The position numbers and the translations under genes are program-made. The notes under the pieces are model-generated. The model did not search any database and was not told the DNA's origin. It was given only the letters and a program-made list of their open reading frames with translations. From Cotesia glomerata (taxonomy: Eukaryota; Arthropoda; Insecta; Hymenoptera; Braconidae), in assembly GCF_020080835.1 (NCBI RefSeq), contig NC_058158.1, positions 11,346,001 through 11,410,000 of the forward strand: a stretch of 64,000 nucleotides of DNA. The letters are read 5' to 3'. This document shows, in pieces, positions 47,701 to 61,259 of the stretch (the stretch's first letter is position 1; each line of letters begins with the position of its first letter).

Positions 47701-50700
47701 TGATTTATAAATGAAAAATAAAATTTAAAAAAATAGACTGAACAAGATGAAGAAATAAACTAACAGAGTATTGATCTTTATTATAGGATGCAGAATAAAA
47801 TTACATAAGTATGAAAGAACTACATAAGCATCATCATCGTAAATAATAATAATAATGGAAATATCGGCGAGGAAGAGGACATGAAAGTTGAGTTGTAATT
47901 ATACATACATGTACATCAAACATGATGAGATACATAATACCAGTACACGCATAAATATAAGTATACGTACATTGTACATGTATAGCATTCGTTTTTCATC
48001 TAGATGGCAAAATATTAAAGAGTTTCTCTCGGTCCATGATATGAGTTGCGTGCATGTCGCTATTTGAAGATTTACCCGGCACGGTGTGGTTTCGTGGTCA
48101 TGCAAGAACTGGTTTGCACCTGATACTAGCCTCACTAGCGATCATATGACGCGCCTGGTTGCTTGCCTGGCCCTGCTACTTTCAATCCCCATTGCTCCTT
48201 TACCTTTACTTATTGTCCCTTATATCTCATATTTCTTCTTTCCACTCTACATTCTCAATATAATATATACTTACGCTAATATTTTTATCCGGCAATAATA
48301 TTTTTACTATTAATCTTCATGAGGCACTTATTTTGTTGATAAATATATATTATGACTGGGCATTTTCGATTCAATTAAAAAACCGTATATTTACCTATAT
48401 ATTTTATTTAATCATAATTACGATTGGTATTATGACTTTTATTCACTGGACATTTGATTTAAGTATTAAAGTCATTGAACAAAATAAATTGGAGTGAAAG
48501 TAGACAACGGAACTCAATATCCAGTTTAGTTTAATATCAACTCAATATAACAACAGCAAATAATAATAAAAATTATAAAAAAAAAAGATAACTACTGCAC
48601 GATTGTTACATGATAGTTTTATCATTAAATACAATACCAAAATATATATATTCGATTACTATCACGAATTCTTTCGAAATGTCAATATATGATATATAAT
48701 ATCGTATATAAACTTCTGATGAATTTAATATTATCTCCTAAGTACAAAACTTAAATATTTGTTATTACTTATTGTGTACAAAGTTTAATAATTTTTATTA
48801 TTGGATATTGATCTAGTTCTTATCAGTATAAATTTGAAATACGAGGGAATTAAAGGAAAAGTAGAAAAAGAAGTAGCAGAAGAAGTACAAGAACAAGAAG
48901 AAAAGTTGTGTTTGTATAAGAATATATAAAACTGATAAGTAGCTTTATAACTGGCGCTAAAATGTATTAAGAAAATGAATTTAAAGTTAATTTTGCATGT
49001 GCGAGCGGGTTGAGGTAGGGTGAGAGTACGGATCGCGGCAGTGGCGGATGTACCAATGAACTCTGTTGCGAGAGTCAACGAGCTTCTTCCGGTAGCGACG
49101 GGACCAACCACTCCCCATGCATTCGCTGTTGCAGAATATTACTATATACAGCTAAAAAATTTTTAATCCAAACTTTTATACCGTCAATCATACGATATAT
49201 CATGTAATCCGCTGGACGTATATATCAACCACTGCCGGATAGAAATGGAATAAATTTTTGTTTCATTTATACTTTTTCAATAAATGTACTGCTAAACTTG
49301 GAACTTGGATAAGTATAACTCACTGGGATTATTATGTGAAGCGCAACTGTTTATTTATGCGGAATGAGAGAATCTTATAATATTTTAAATAAATATACCT
49401 ATTCATCATCATCGTGCTTACAGGGCATAAAATATTGCGCTTTTAGATTTTTATTACTATTTTTTACAGATCGTAAAACAGGTGGTATTCGTATTTAAGT
49501 TATTGCCAGCTCTCAAGATATACTTTATTATAAATAATTTATTATTTGAGTATAAAATTCATCGATTTGTTCGTAAATAAAATTTATATTTCTTCTTATA
49601 ATAACTTTTTTTTTTTGTTATTATTATGTTCAGGTGGTTCTGCCATTTTGATGACGATAATTATGTAAACGTGCCACGTCTTTTGCGGTTGCTGGACAAT
49701 TACAATCCTCGGAAAGATTGGTATCTCGGCAGACCCTCAATACCAGCACCTTTGGAGATTACGAGACAACACGGAAGCATACCTGAATCTTCAAAACGAA
49801 TAGTGAGTTTCTACGCTACGCATACTTTTTATAGCAACCCTTTTCTATGAAATAACAACCTCTTTATATTTATAATGAACATATTGTTTGCTAACAATAA
49901 GTGTACGTTCACTCATATCATAACAGTAAGTAAAACAGGAAAACATATGTAAATATCTAATTAACTATTGTAAATAATACCGTGCAGAATTTCGCATTGC
50001 ATTTTAAAACTACGCTGATAAAAAAATGTTTGAATAACCGATTTATTAATCCATGGGAACTATTTGTTGATTAACAGTTAATAAATTTCAAAATATTTTT
50101 TCACTACATCATCTACTATTTGTCAAATCCAATTAATCGAAAACTTGACCTTATGATTTTTACAATAATTTAAAAAAAACTAATGCGTTAATTGAAAAAA
50201 AATGCCTGACATGGATAAGTAGATTTTTTAAACGAATATCAAGACTAAAACATATGAGAGTTATTTGAAAATAAACGTCCAAACATGTTTGTTGAAAAAT
50301 TTTTTCAAAATTTTCGTCACGGAATAAATTGAAAAAAAAAAAAAAAAAACATAAAATTTGAACGAATAATGGTTAAAATCGAAGATAATTGTGTGAATTT
50401 TAAAATAAATTTAAGCTACCTTTCATGGCTTAAAAATTATTTCAGTAAAATTAACAAAATTCAAAATTTTTTTAAATGAAAAACATTTTCAAACTCCCAC
50501 TACTCGTAAACTAATTGACCGATTTTCCATTATTAAGAAAAAAAAATTTAAAATAATTGAAAATAATTTGACTACTATATGTACACAGAAAAAAAGGTTC
50601 ACTTAAGAACAAGAAAATCTTGTTGTTTTAAGAAAATTCAGCCTCTTGCACCAAAAAATTTAGTTCTTGATAGAAGTAAATTTTCTTGTCTTGATAAAAT

Positions 50701-53700
50701 TTCTTTCTTGCTCCAAAAAATTAAATATCTCGATAGAAGTAAATTTTCATGAATATTTGTATTGATTAACACATATCAAATGAGAAGATCAAATAATATT
50801 GAATCATTTTTTTTTTCATTCAATATATATAATTGGACGTTAAAATAATATAAAATGGGTATCAAATATTCAAGAGAAAAATTTTCTCAAGGTGAGAAAA
50901 TTTTTTTCTCAGCTGAAGTAGGTGGTGCTGCTTCCCTAAAGTATCTAAAAATCTTGAATATAAAAATTTATTGTATCAAGTATTTATGATCATTTGAATT
51001 ACGAAAAAATTACTTCCACCAAGAATAAAATTTCAAGAAAAATTTTTACTTCGGCCAACACAACTTCGGTCTTCCTTCAGGCACCCAAAAATTTTCTTGA
51101 GCCAAGAATTTTGTTCTCCAGTCAAGAAATTTTTCTTTCTGTGTATAAATATACACTTTGCACCGATTAAATAATTTTAAATTGTTTTTCTTCAGAACGT
51201 GTCCCATCTTTTTCTCTCCTTGCACTTATCGAGAGAAACCATACTATCCTGTAGCACTTGCAACAGCAAAGCTATTGCAAATTTATGAATATTTCTTAAA
51301 TAAATAAAAATTAAAAAAAAAACACTCTGCTAGGAAATGGATAATTAAATAATCTATCGAGTAGTAGAGAGTTTTTTCTATCATTTTTATTTGTTAAGGA
51401 GAAATTCACAAAGCTGTAATAGCTGGGACCGGCTCTTAATAAGGGTTGCTCATATTTGAATTTGATCTCAGTATTGATTTATAGAATAATTCCACAAAAT
51501 CTCATAAAGATCATTTAAGAACTGTCAGTGCAATCTTACTGACAAGGCGCGTTATACCACATATATATATTTATAAACTTTTGGGCGGATGCTATTTTTC
51601 GATAATTCGATAAAATAAAACATGTTATAAAAAAATTTTCTTCAAATTGGAACATAAGACCAGCTACAGTAAAATGACAATATTGTGACAATTTTGCCAA
51701 AATAGAGATCAAAAAAATATTTACAGTTGTTATCAATTAGTGACTAAGTAAAATCAGATAAATAAATTTCAAGGTGCGATTAAAAATTCAAAATGACGGA
51801 TTTACAACTAGAATTTTACGATACCTTGACTATATCAAATTATCTTCTGATAACATAATAAATATTTATCAGCAGTTTAAAAAGTCCTGCTATCAGTGAA
51901 CCGTATCATTAAAATTCAAACAAGTCTATTGGCTTTTCTGTCAGTTGCTTTCTATAAAAATTATAGATACTTAAATCTTATAAGATATGCTAGGCACAAG
52001 AATTCACTGACAAATTTCAATTTTAAAATAACAAATATAATGAGGGTGCGTTGAAGCGAACAAGTTTTGATAGGAAATGCAGCTATTATATGGAAAAAAA
52101 AATATGTCTACGGAAAAGAAACCCGGTGTGTGTTCATGACCCGTGTCGGCCTCGTTGCGGTTATATCTCCCTGGATTCTAAGGTATGCTGCTGTTGCAGT
52201 TGCTGCTGCTGTTGGTACTCTCATTGCATCGAGATGGATACTTTTGCTCTTTCGCTTAGGTCTTTTATAGTTTTGTTCTTTCACGTACGGTACCTTCATT
52301 ATTACTCTGATAATATTATTATTTTCTTTAGCAAACTTTTCTTCTCTAGTATTTTTAATCATTTTTCTTCAAAGTAAAAGCACCCGCATATTGAATAAAT
52401 ACAAAATTAATACACATTAAAGTTTATCTTGATTTGTTTAACCAAAATTATAATGGGTTGCCAGTTCATGCTAAAGTTTGTGATATTATAGTCGTCTGAT
52501 TTAAGATTCTGCGATACAGTTATTACCGACAGTATTCTACACGATACATTAAAAAAATTTATTTGTTTTTTATTTTGTTCATAAAAATACAACGTAGAAT
52601 ATCGCACGTATCTGTAATAATAAAAGTAAAAATAAGTATCAACGTATAAAACAAGTACTTAGTTGTATATGTATATACATTGTGGTACATACCATACTCC
52701 ACTTATGACTATGTATTTATTGGATCATACCGTCTTTCGCCTTTCGCAAATAACCGGATTGTAGGTCTAGTCTCGTATTCGACGATGTTATCGGTTAATG
52801 TGTGCTTGAGTTCATCAGTACGGTTAACGATATTCGCTATCGCGGAAGAGCTTTACTTTAATATGTTTATGGATATATAATTGCGCTCAAGATTCTCATT
52901 ATGATTATCGCCTAAAAATATGTATGTTTATAATAACTTATGATTATTTATTTCTTTTTTCAGCGCAAAGTTAAGTTTTGGTTCGCCACCGGAGGTGCTG
53001 GTTTCTGTATCAGTCGAGCGCTTGCACTTAAAATGGTCCCTGTAGCTGGGTAAGTTTCATTGTCTTTATTATCAGAACTATTAAAGTTGAGCTTTAATTC
53101 TCCGTAGATAACTTTTTGATAATTAAACTCGTGTTAATTCGACAATAAAAAAAGCTGCTTGATTCATGGAGAATATTTTCTTCGAGATTTCACGTTTGGT
53201 CCAAGATATTATAAATTTCAGAAATTAGTTTGAAATCACAAAATCAAAGCTTTTGGATGAGCAGATAAATTTTACTGTAACGAAGCACTTTAATGTTTTT
53301 AAACATAATACATATATAATTCATCCAAGAATTATCGTTTATTAAATTGAGATTGGCATTGATTCAAGATATTATTGACTTGTTTCAAGAATGAAAAAAA
53401 TTATCAAATTTTTGCTACTTTCTGTTAAAAAAAAGTCTGAAATACTCTTCAGAATATCTTAAAATAATTTTTTTTTTTTTTTTTTAATATTTTTACCATT
53501 TTGAATGAAGAAATTTGTTTTTAATCCAAGAATATTAAGTTCTTAAATAAAAACGGAATAATTATTGGTTGAAGAAAATTGTTCTTGAAAGAACGGTTTA
53601 CACTTTTTTTTCTCTCGACCTCTATTCGTTAAACGGAAGTATCTCTGTTACACTTTTAGTACAAATGAAATCTCAAAACTCATTTTATGCATAAATAATT

Positions 53701-56700
53701 GAAAATTTTCAAAAAAGCGCTTCGCTTTTCGATAGATAATTTAATTATCTATCAAAGAGCGAAGCGCTTTTTTCGAAATTTTATCTTATACATGAGCACT
53801 ACACGTTTGAAACTTAACTATCAATCGCTCTTGAATGAAGAATTTATATCGAACAAAGATTAATTTCTTAATCCAAGACGATCAGATTTTTGAAATAAAA
53901 TAGTTAATTAATTTCAAAATAATTTTCTTGAACCACGATATTATTTTTATTACTGCACAAATTGAATATCGTGAGTAGCAAATACCAGGGGTTGATTTTA
54001 GTTGTTGACATTTACAATTAAACTTTTGACAAAAAATCAATTGTTGCGGACGTAACCATAAACTGTAAATAATCAAACAATGTTTTTAATTGTGGAAGGT
54101 ATGAAAATAAATAAAACTGAGCTTGTAGAGGACAAACTTGTGAATTGAATAGTAACCACTTATGAAATTTGTGGTGAACAGAGTTAAGCCAAATCTATCG
54201 ATGTATAAACTTGATGTTTCACCTTTAATTAATTGAGAAGCATAAATACATATTAATAAATAATAAACAGCAAATGAAGAGAAAGAGAAGAAGAAGAAGG
54301 AGAAGGAAAAAGAAAAGGAAAAATTGAAGGTTATTGGCAAGACACGCGCAGGTGTTTTTATAAATTATTCGTATGGTATTTATAATATATGTAGACGGCG
54401 TATAATTGAATGAGAAAAAATTCAAAAGACATTATCAGCTTGGTGTGCAGAATTACGTTTTCTGACGGACGTGGTATTTCCTCACAGTGGCAATTATCAC
54501 GGGCAACGAAGCAAGTTACATAGCCGGGACTAAAGGGGAGGCCCGCTCGCGTTCTCACGTTGTGCCCCTCAAGCAAAAGCCACACCACAACACAACGCTA
54601 AAGTTGATTATTCAAGTATACACATGGCAGTCCCAGTAGCAAGAGGAGACGTCGACCGTTCCGCTTTGCGATTGCCAAAGCGAGAATCACCTTGAGAATA
54701 ACTACTACCAGATATTATACATATACATATATATGTATATAAAAAGGACATTGCTCCAATCTTGTGGATCAACATTTGAAGGCGCCTTTCTGCAGACCTA
54801 CAACATAATTACGCACAACGAATATAATGGTAATACGTTCAGCACACAACATACTTCATACAAGATATATACCTGGTACACCAACAAATACATGAAGAAT
54901 CCTTTACACACACTTGGACTGTTACATAAATGATCCGATGATGCTTGTCAATCAATACACGGAAAAAGTTTATCTGTAAACATTGAACAAGACATTTCAA
55001 TTTATTGTCAATTCTGAATTTCTCTTTTCTGAAGTATTGTACCCGAATAAAATTTTAAATTAAACGATAAAACTTTGTCGTCCACTAATGCGCTCCAAGC
55101 TCCAAGCTTCAAGCTTCCAGCTCCGACTAGTTTTATAATACTTTTCTTTTTCTACTAATATTAATTGGATTCTTTAGCTCAATTTATGATTCTACAACTG
55201 CCGCCAACTGCCAATTATGGTTCATACAAATTCTATAAGATTCAAAGCAATCAATACTCTGCCTCCTGATGCTCATTCAGTCCAACTATTAAAGAACAGC
55301 TATTTATTTTATTACAAGCCCGGAGAATAGAAAACAGCTGATAGGATGATAAATTTACGGAGAAAAAAATTAAATAAACGGCCAAATTTTCTTTGAATTT
55401 GTAAAAGAAGAAAAATTTTTATTAAAAAAAAGTAGAGGTGATTTGTTATTGTTTAATAAAATACGTGAAATAACTTTAGAAGAAAATGGGTTTGGCTGTG
55501 TCTTATTAACGATCAGCAAAAAGTAATGCGATGACACTGTCAAAGCTCACATTATTAACGTTGTTTTTAATGTACACATACAACGATCCAGAGACACACC
55601 GACAAATAAAGTTAAACTTGTACTTGATCCCAAAATTTCGATTTCGACGGTTGGTATTTTAACGAGCCCGATATTCTCGGTGGATTTGTTGGTTCAGATT
55701 GTTATTTTTTTTATTTTTTTTTTCAGGACTTTTATGTTAGAAAAGCCGAAAGGACGCGATCGGTTCTCTCAGATCCGGTGAGAACGAATACGAGCGGGCT
55801 GAGAGAAAAAGATAATAATAAAAATAGCATTATAAGGTTGAATGTGAATCTGTACTACTTGAAAGAGAGCTCTACTGAATTGCGTACGCAATAATAATAA
55901 GCTATTCCTTCTTCAGGAGGGTAACAGGGGGTGGGCTTTTAGGATTTCGGTGCTGAAACAACTAATCTGGCCAATTAAAAAAGACCTCGCAGATACGACG
56001 AACCATCACCGTAGATATAGCCGAGGCCAAATCACACACTACACACTCTACACTCGAGTATAGGGGTCGGGGGGAGGAAGGGAGGATTGAAACGATCGAG
56101 AATCCGACTGAGGTATTTGCTAATGAGCTTGCGTCCCTCCGCCAGCGCACAAACAAACGGACGACCCAATCCAAACAGAAAATGTTAATTAAGCGTGTCG
56201 CCGGCAACCGGCAACCACCACACTCGACTATTTATTTCATAAATTCACTTTTAATTGGCACCATGAAAATTTTTATCTCCGTAAAACGACCAAAAAGTAT
56301 TTTCAATTTTACTCTTTTCTTCTTTTTTTTTTTTTTTATTTTTTTATTTTTATAATTAATTTGAAATTTTATTTACTTATTTATATATTTTTAGATACCT
56401 ATTGATAAAATATCAATCCGATAAATTTTAATTATCCGGAATGGAAAGTTGAGATGTCTCTACTCCCAATAAATTATATTCGCCGAAAGCTATTCCTTTG
56501 TCACGAATAAAAAAAACTGAATTGATTTCCATTTCTGAACAAGTTTCCTAATAATCTATATTTAAAATTTCTTTTTTTAATATATTGATCGATAACTAGC
56601 ATTAATAAATTTCATTTTGCGGATAGAGAACTGCAAGAATCGCCATTAGCACGATGTCACAGCCCACCCGTCGATTTGTCAACTACTAACTTTTTATAAG

Positions 56701-57808
56701 CTTTTAAACCAAAGATATTTTTAAGCTTCTTCCTCTAATTAAGAAATATAGTTACTTTATAAAAACTTTCATCGTGAAAATTATCGCTCAAACATTTGAT
56801 AATAGTTTGTTCCTCTTAAATAAGTTACTGTAATCCCTAAACTTATTTTCAGAGGCGGAAAATTTATTACGGTTGGTGATCGGATCAGACTTCCCGACGA
56901 TGTGACAATGGGCTATATAATTGAGCATCTTCTGAAAAAACAGCTTACCGTTGTCGAACAATTTCACTCGCACCTTGAACCGATGAAATTTCTCAACAAC
57001 GATACTTTTCATGAACAAGTACGTATCTACAAGTATTCATTGTAATTATAAATTATTTTTCTTAACGGAAGTTATTAGTATTATTAGCTAATAAAATAAG
57101 TAATAATAAAAATACTTCACCTTGGCAATCATTTAAACCATAACTTATTATTTGCAGATATCATTCAGCTATTCCAAGGGCCCCAGAGACGAGTGGAACA
57201 TCGTGAAGATCGACGGCTTCGACCTTAAGAATGATCCAAACAGGTATTTATCCAGATAAATTTATTCGCTTCTCTATAAATTAAAAAACAAAACAAAAGT
57301 TGAAGAAATTGGTTTTATTTGTTTTTCTTTTAGCAATTAGACCTACATCATTTGTTATTTTTATTATCTTATTTATTGACTGTACATAACTTTGTTATCT
57401 CTAACTGCTAATATTACTTTCCATTCGGAGTTGTTTCCACTTAGTGTGTCTGAGTATACGTGATTATTATAATAATTGCACGCGCGAATTCAGTGTTGCC
57501 GTTATATATTGTATATACATATATGTATACATAAAACATATGAGCGCGTAGCAATCGGATAGAAAGAAGGATTTATATGCTGAGCAATTGTGCGTGTAAT
57601 TTTAGTAACTGCATATAAAGTTATTCACACATACTTACCCTTTATAAAATTCTTGCAAATATATTAACTGTGTGTAATGTTGATTTTTGATAATAAATTG
57701 TGTATTATTATCTTCACCAGTATTAACTCTTTATTGTTCCGTTTCAGATTTCGATCGATACATTGTCGCTTGTTTCGACAAACAGAGATCAATTGCCCCC
57801 ACAGATGA
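44768..57808 (+). CDS. fng: Fringe, O-fucose beta-1,3-N-acetylglucosaminyltransferase
   Basis: Nine exons: 44768-44899, 45010-45243, 45757-45805, 45932-46034, 49634-49802, 52964-53049, 56853-57018, 57158-57243, 57748-57808; 1,086 nt, 361 residues (fly protein 412). A type II membrane anchor of about 17 residues follows MPRTITRRGLQ. The stem is short and Thr-rich. The catalytic domain carries DLFISVKTT, TWFFTDRDDPYF, INTKCS, RALCCKMSVELD, the metal-binding DDD in CHFDDDNYVNVPRLL (about 179-181), DWYLGRPS, FWFATGGAGFCISRALALKM, PDDVTMGYIIEHLL and FHSHLEPM. Fringe works in the Golgi, extending O-fucose on Notch EGF repeats and biasing ligand choice between Delta and Serrate. All catalytic residues seem present. 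Introns 4-6 are 3.2-3.8 kb and probably hold regulatory DNA. The ATG at 44768 is chosen because homology starts there; an in-frame ATG at 44498 is possible. Confidence 0.95.
46035..49633 (+). other. Fringe intron 4
   Basis: 3.6 kb, AT-rich. Slightly GC-richer patches at about 48080-48180 and 49010-49130 could be regulatory elements; the frames in them have no recognisable protein. No TIR element was obvious. Confidence 0.4.
49803..52963 (+). other. Fringe intron 5
   Basis: 3.2 kb holding the TIR element at 50582-51145 and, at 52100-52270, a GC-richer patch with CTGCTG/GTTGCAG runs whose frames match nothing I know. Nothing else is recognisable. Confidence 0.4.
50582..51145. mobile_element. 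TIR element of about 564 bp in fringe intron 5
   Basis: Starts TACACAGAAAAAAAGG and ends CTTTCTGTGTA, inverse copies. The interior repeats short units such as GATAGAAGTAAATTTTC (near 50677 and 50737) and CAAGAA/TTCTTG half-sites, giving many internal hairpins. No transposase frame, so non-autonomous. Exact ends of the inverted repeat beyond about 12 bp are degenerate. Confidence 0.65.
53050..56852 (+). other. Fringe intron 6
   Basis: 3.8 kb with the palindrome above and two GC-richer, less repetitive patches at about 54440-54700 and 55720-56220 (for example GGGGAGGCCCGCTCGCG near 54535). These may be enhancers or an alternative promoter, since they differ sharply from the AT-rich surroundings. 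No coding exon found. Confidence 0.4.
53660..53815. repeat. Foldback palindrome in fringe intron 6
   Basis: The core at 53711-53772 is a near-perfect palindrome: AAAAAAGCGCTTCGCTTTTC pairs with AAGAGCGAAGCGCTTTTTT around the centre GATAATTTAATTATC. Weaker pairing extends about 50 bp each side (GCATAA against TTATAC-type ends). Nearby TTCTTGA/CCAAGAAT half-sites from 53320 to 53930 recall the element at 50582-51145. Confidence 0.7.
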
Positions 57809-58376
57809 TGATACACAACTATTGTTTACATATCAAGTGTCCTCAATTATTGAATCCCACGTATCCAAAGAGAACGTCGCTTAATGCGAAAAATTATTTT
57901 TGCGTGCCTTTCACGTACTTCGCTGTACATATTTTGTATTATAAATTATCATAATAGACTCTTTATGAGCTATTAACTCGATTTAAATGATCGGTATGAA
58001 TACATTTCAAATCATACAATAGTACGAATTATAATTATAATATTAACAATAATATTAATAATCATAATATCACAAAGATCGGGTGATAAATTCTTTTATT
58101 ATAATAAGTATGCACTTTATAATATATATTAATTATGATAAGGTTTTTATTATTTAATTGTGCAAATGCTTTGTTATTATTTAATTCTACACTAGTCTTT
58201 CGATTTGTAAAAAATTGAATAATTTAATTTCGAGGAAGTGATACGATGAATGTGAAAACATGTATTTATTTTCTATTTTATGTACGATGTCAAACATCTT
58301 TAAATATTGATGATTAATTTAATTTTAATGAAATACTTTGTGAACAATGTATATCAAGTATGAGTTATGAGCGTGC

Positions 58377-58382
58377 AATAAA
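58377..58382 (+). terminator. Polyadenylation signal of fringe
   Basis: AATAAA 570 bp after the stop at 57806-57808, followed by a T/G-containing tract. The 57809-58400 stretch is AT-rich UTR-like sequence. Confidence 0.5.
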
Positions 58383-60090
58383 GTTTAAGTGCACATAAAC
58401 CTTTGGGTAAAAGTGCAAGATGTATGAGTTACTTTGGTCAGAGAAAAATACACATGTAGACTGATCTATAACTCTTTATCTCACGACATAGTCATCATGT
58501 AAAAAAAAATGTACTGTACACCACGCAACGCTGTGGTACTGCTAAAAAATAATATACTTAAAGATATTATCAGAATGTAAATGGTTTGATAAAAATCAAT
58601 TATTTGTTAAGTTATTTTTATACTGATACAATGCTTATATTTAAAATAGTTTGTAAATTAATTTAGCATTTTATGTTATTAATTTATATGGTTGTAACAT
58701 CATAAAATGATGATAAAACAGATATCTTTATTTTCTTATTGGATCGACGATCAACTTATTCTCTACTTATGCGCGTATAAGCGGATTCGAATGTGTAATT
58801 CTTCAAGTATTTAACTGTAATATTTCAATTTATACAAAAACCGATTTAATCCGTGCTTTTTATTTGCTATATTTTTATATCTTTGATTCTAAAATAGTGC
58901 GTGTTTATAAAAATCAAAGACTTTACAACTTAATTAGTTCATTGATGTCAATTAATATTTTTCTATTTAGATTTTTGATAAAATTTATATTGATAAATAT
59001 TTAATCTGTGATTTATAAAGAATTATATAAAATCCTTAAACTTTTTCTAATATTTACCTACAAGTGGTGGATAAAAATGTCACTCTGAAATCTTTCTACT
59101 AATAACAAAAAATAAAAATATTAAAAAAAATGAATCTGAAAACAATTTACTTACTGAAATTCCATTTTTAATACTCTCTTAGTTACTAAGTAATACTTCA
59201 TAGGATATTATCCAAATGATAATCTTTAAATTATCCTTTGATAATATTCAAGGTGCCAGAGCGTATTTTAATCTGCATAAAAATTCATGTAATTTAATAA
59301 TCCTGAAAGAAGTAAAGAGTAAACAATTAAGAGTATAAATATGCATAAAATTTATTTAAATAAAAAAATTAAACAGATTTACCATTGTTATTATTATCAT
59401 CACATATATATTTTATCTTAAGAATTTATTCTTTTGATAAAAAAATATTTATGGTAATATGGAAAATTATAATAAATTTCCATATTATATAGCATAAAAG
59501 TTTAACTTGACTGTTGATAATATGAAAACCTTCTGGTTTGTATCGATGTGTTGTGTAAAATGCTGAGAGAATATAAAAAGCTCCAGCATGCGCATTCTGA
59601 CTGACTGATGAGAGCAAGTTGATTTTTAAAAAACATTTAATGTACAATGAGTATACATAGGATGGAGATTGCGATGAGGATGGTAATCGCATAATATTGT
59701 TACTGAGAGATGAGGTGCTGTCAGCACAGTAGATTGGTCAGCGGATGATACACCCGGATAGGAGGAATGAACGTGTTACGCGGTAAACGTGTACACTTTG
59801 TATACAGTACACAGCCTGAATACATAGATACAGATATAGACTTCCTCCACAATACATTGTAGCTGAAGTAAAAGAAGCTTCGATTTTTTGGTAGCATCAC
59901 TGCGCACAGTGATCAATATAGAGTGTGGAGCATAGAAAAGCTCGAGTATACAGTACAGTAGAGCAGAGGGTAGTGATAGTAAGGGTAGTGATGAAAATGG
60001 TGGTGGTGGTGATGGTGGTGGAAGCGCTGGTGGTGGTTACTCCAGGTAGTTATCGGTGCTCGTGCGCGGAACGGAACTAAATCAGCTCTA

Positions 60091-60156
60091 GCAGCAGCAG
60101 CAGAAGCAGCAGCAGTACAGGGTACAGGGTTTTGAGGGGTTGCTGCTGCTGCTGCT
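60091..60156. repeat. Inverted CAG / CTG trinucleotide runs
   Basis: (GCA)n with one GAA interruption at 60091-60115 and (TGC)n at 60141-60156, separated by 25 bp that contain GGTACAGGGTACAGGG-like sequence. The two runs can pair as a hairpin. Confidence 0.75.
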
Positions 60157-61168
60157 GGTAACTCGCGATGGCGGGGGTGAACGATCGAGGAAACGTTGGT
60201 TGAGGAACAGAACGGAGCTCAAGCTCATATCAGTGAGACCCGCGTCGCGATAGCGTACACTACCGCGCACATTCCGACCATAGCAAACTAGGTCAAGCTC
60301 ACTGCCGCTTCTGCACGGCTCGCTCTCTTAGTCGCATCACAGCCAGCCGTGCAGGAGCGCCCTTACGCTCCTTCCTTCTTTTAACTGTACGTATTCTTCC
60401 TTAAACCTAAAAATCATTTTAAACATTTTAAAAATTAATATCTATCGATTAATTATTTAAAACAACGACATCAACCTGCTACTTACCGCATTTGGTGGTT
60501 ACTAAGTCAATATAACTTCTGCAACCTATATATAACTACCACCCGCGAATAAACCACAATGTCGCATAAATATTTTATCTGGGTATAAATATACATCCTT
60601 GTTAAATTGGTCTGACTAAATGGATCGTGTCGCAATCATCTATCTACAATACTCCAATTGAAACTGCACCTACAACAGAGTTTACTAATTAATCATCGGC
60701 TATTAATTGTTTAAACATTGAAATTGATTTTTGTCACGATAAATAACAACGTATAGATATACTTACACCACCGGAAAATTTATTTTTTATTAATAGTGCA
60801 CACGTGTGGCTGGTATTTATTAATTTGCTGATACAAACAATACACAACATCCACCAAGATAAAACGTTATAAATTGATATTCATTTATTGATGCTTCAGC
60901 CTTTTTTTTATTTATTTTAATTTTACACTCGATATAACAATTTAAATTTCGCGAGTTTAATTTTCTTTAGCATTTTTTCGCCTGGAAGAAAACTGCTCCA
61001 AGACCACTTTTAAACTCTGTGTTCCTAGTGTAAACTAAGCTATTTACATTTTAAGTCCTTGGCCGTGAAATTCAACGCATGAATTATTTCTCGGTTTTCT
61101 TCTTTCTTCTTTTTATTTTTTTCTAAAACATTCATCAAATTCACATGATTTATTTATTTTTTTTGCAG

Positions 61169-61259
61169 CAGATGACAAGAATTTAAATGTACAATTAGCC
61201 AGTATTAAAACAAAACATCTTTAAGATTATTTCGTGGTATAAGTCACAGACAATCAAAA
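61169..61259 (+). other. Candidate non-coding 5' UTR exon
   Basis: A T-rich tract ending TTTTGCAG precedes 61169, and AAAAG followed by GTGAGT ends the block at 61259. The 91-bp block has stops in all frames, so it would be untranslated. It may belong to the gene whose promoter lies at about 60300. Confidence 0.3.

Noticed and set aside
48785..49111. 108-codon minus-strand frame in fringe intron 4
   Set aside because: The first 40 codons look protein-like, but the rest is repeat-derived and no family or splice partners could be found.
52051..52362. Overlapping frames with poly-Cys, poly-Ala or poly-Ala/Val
   Set aside because: All three frames are open because of a CTG/GTT repeat; none resembles a protein family.
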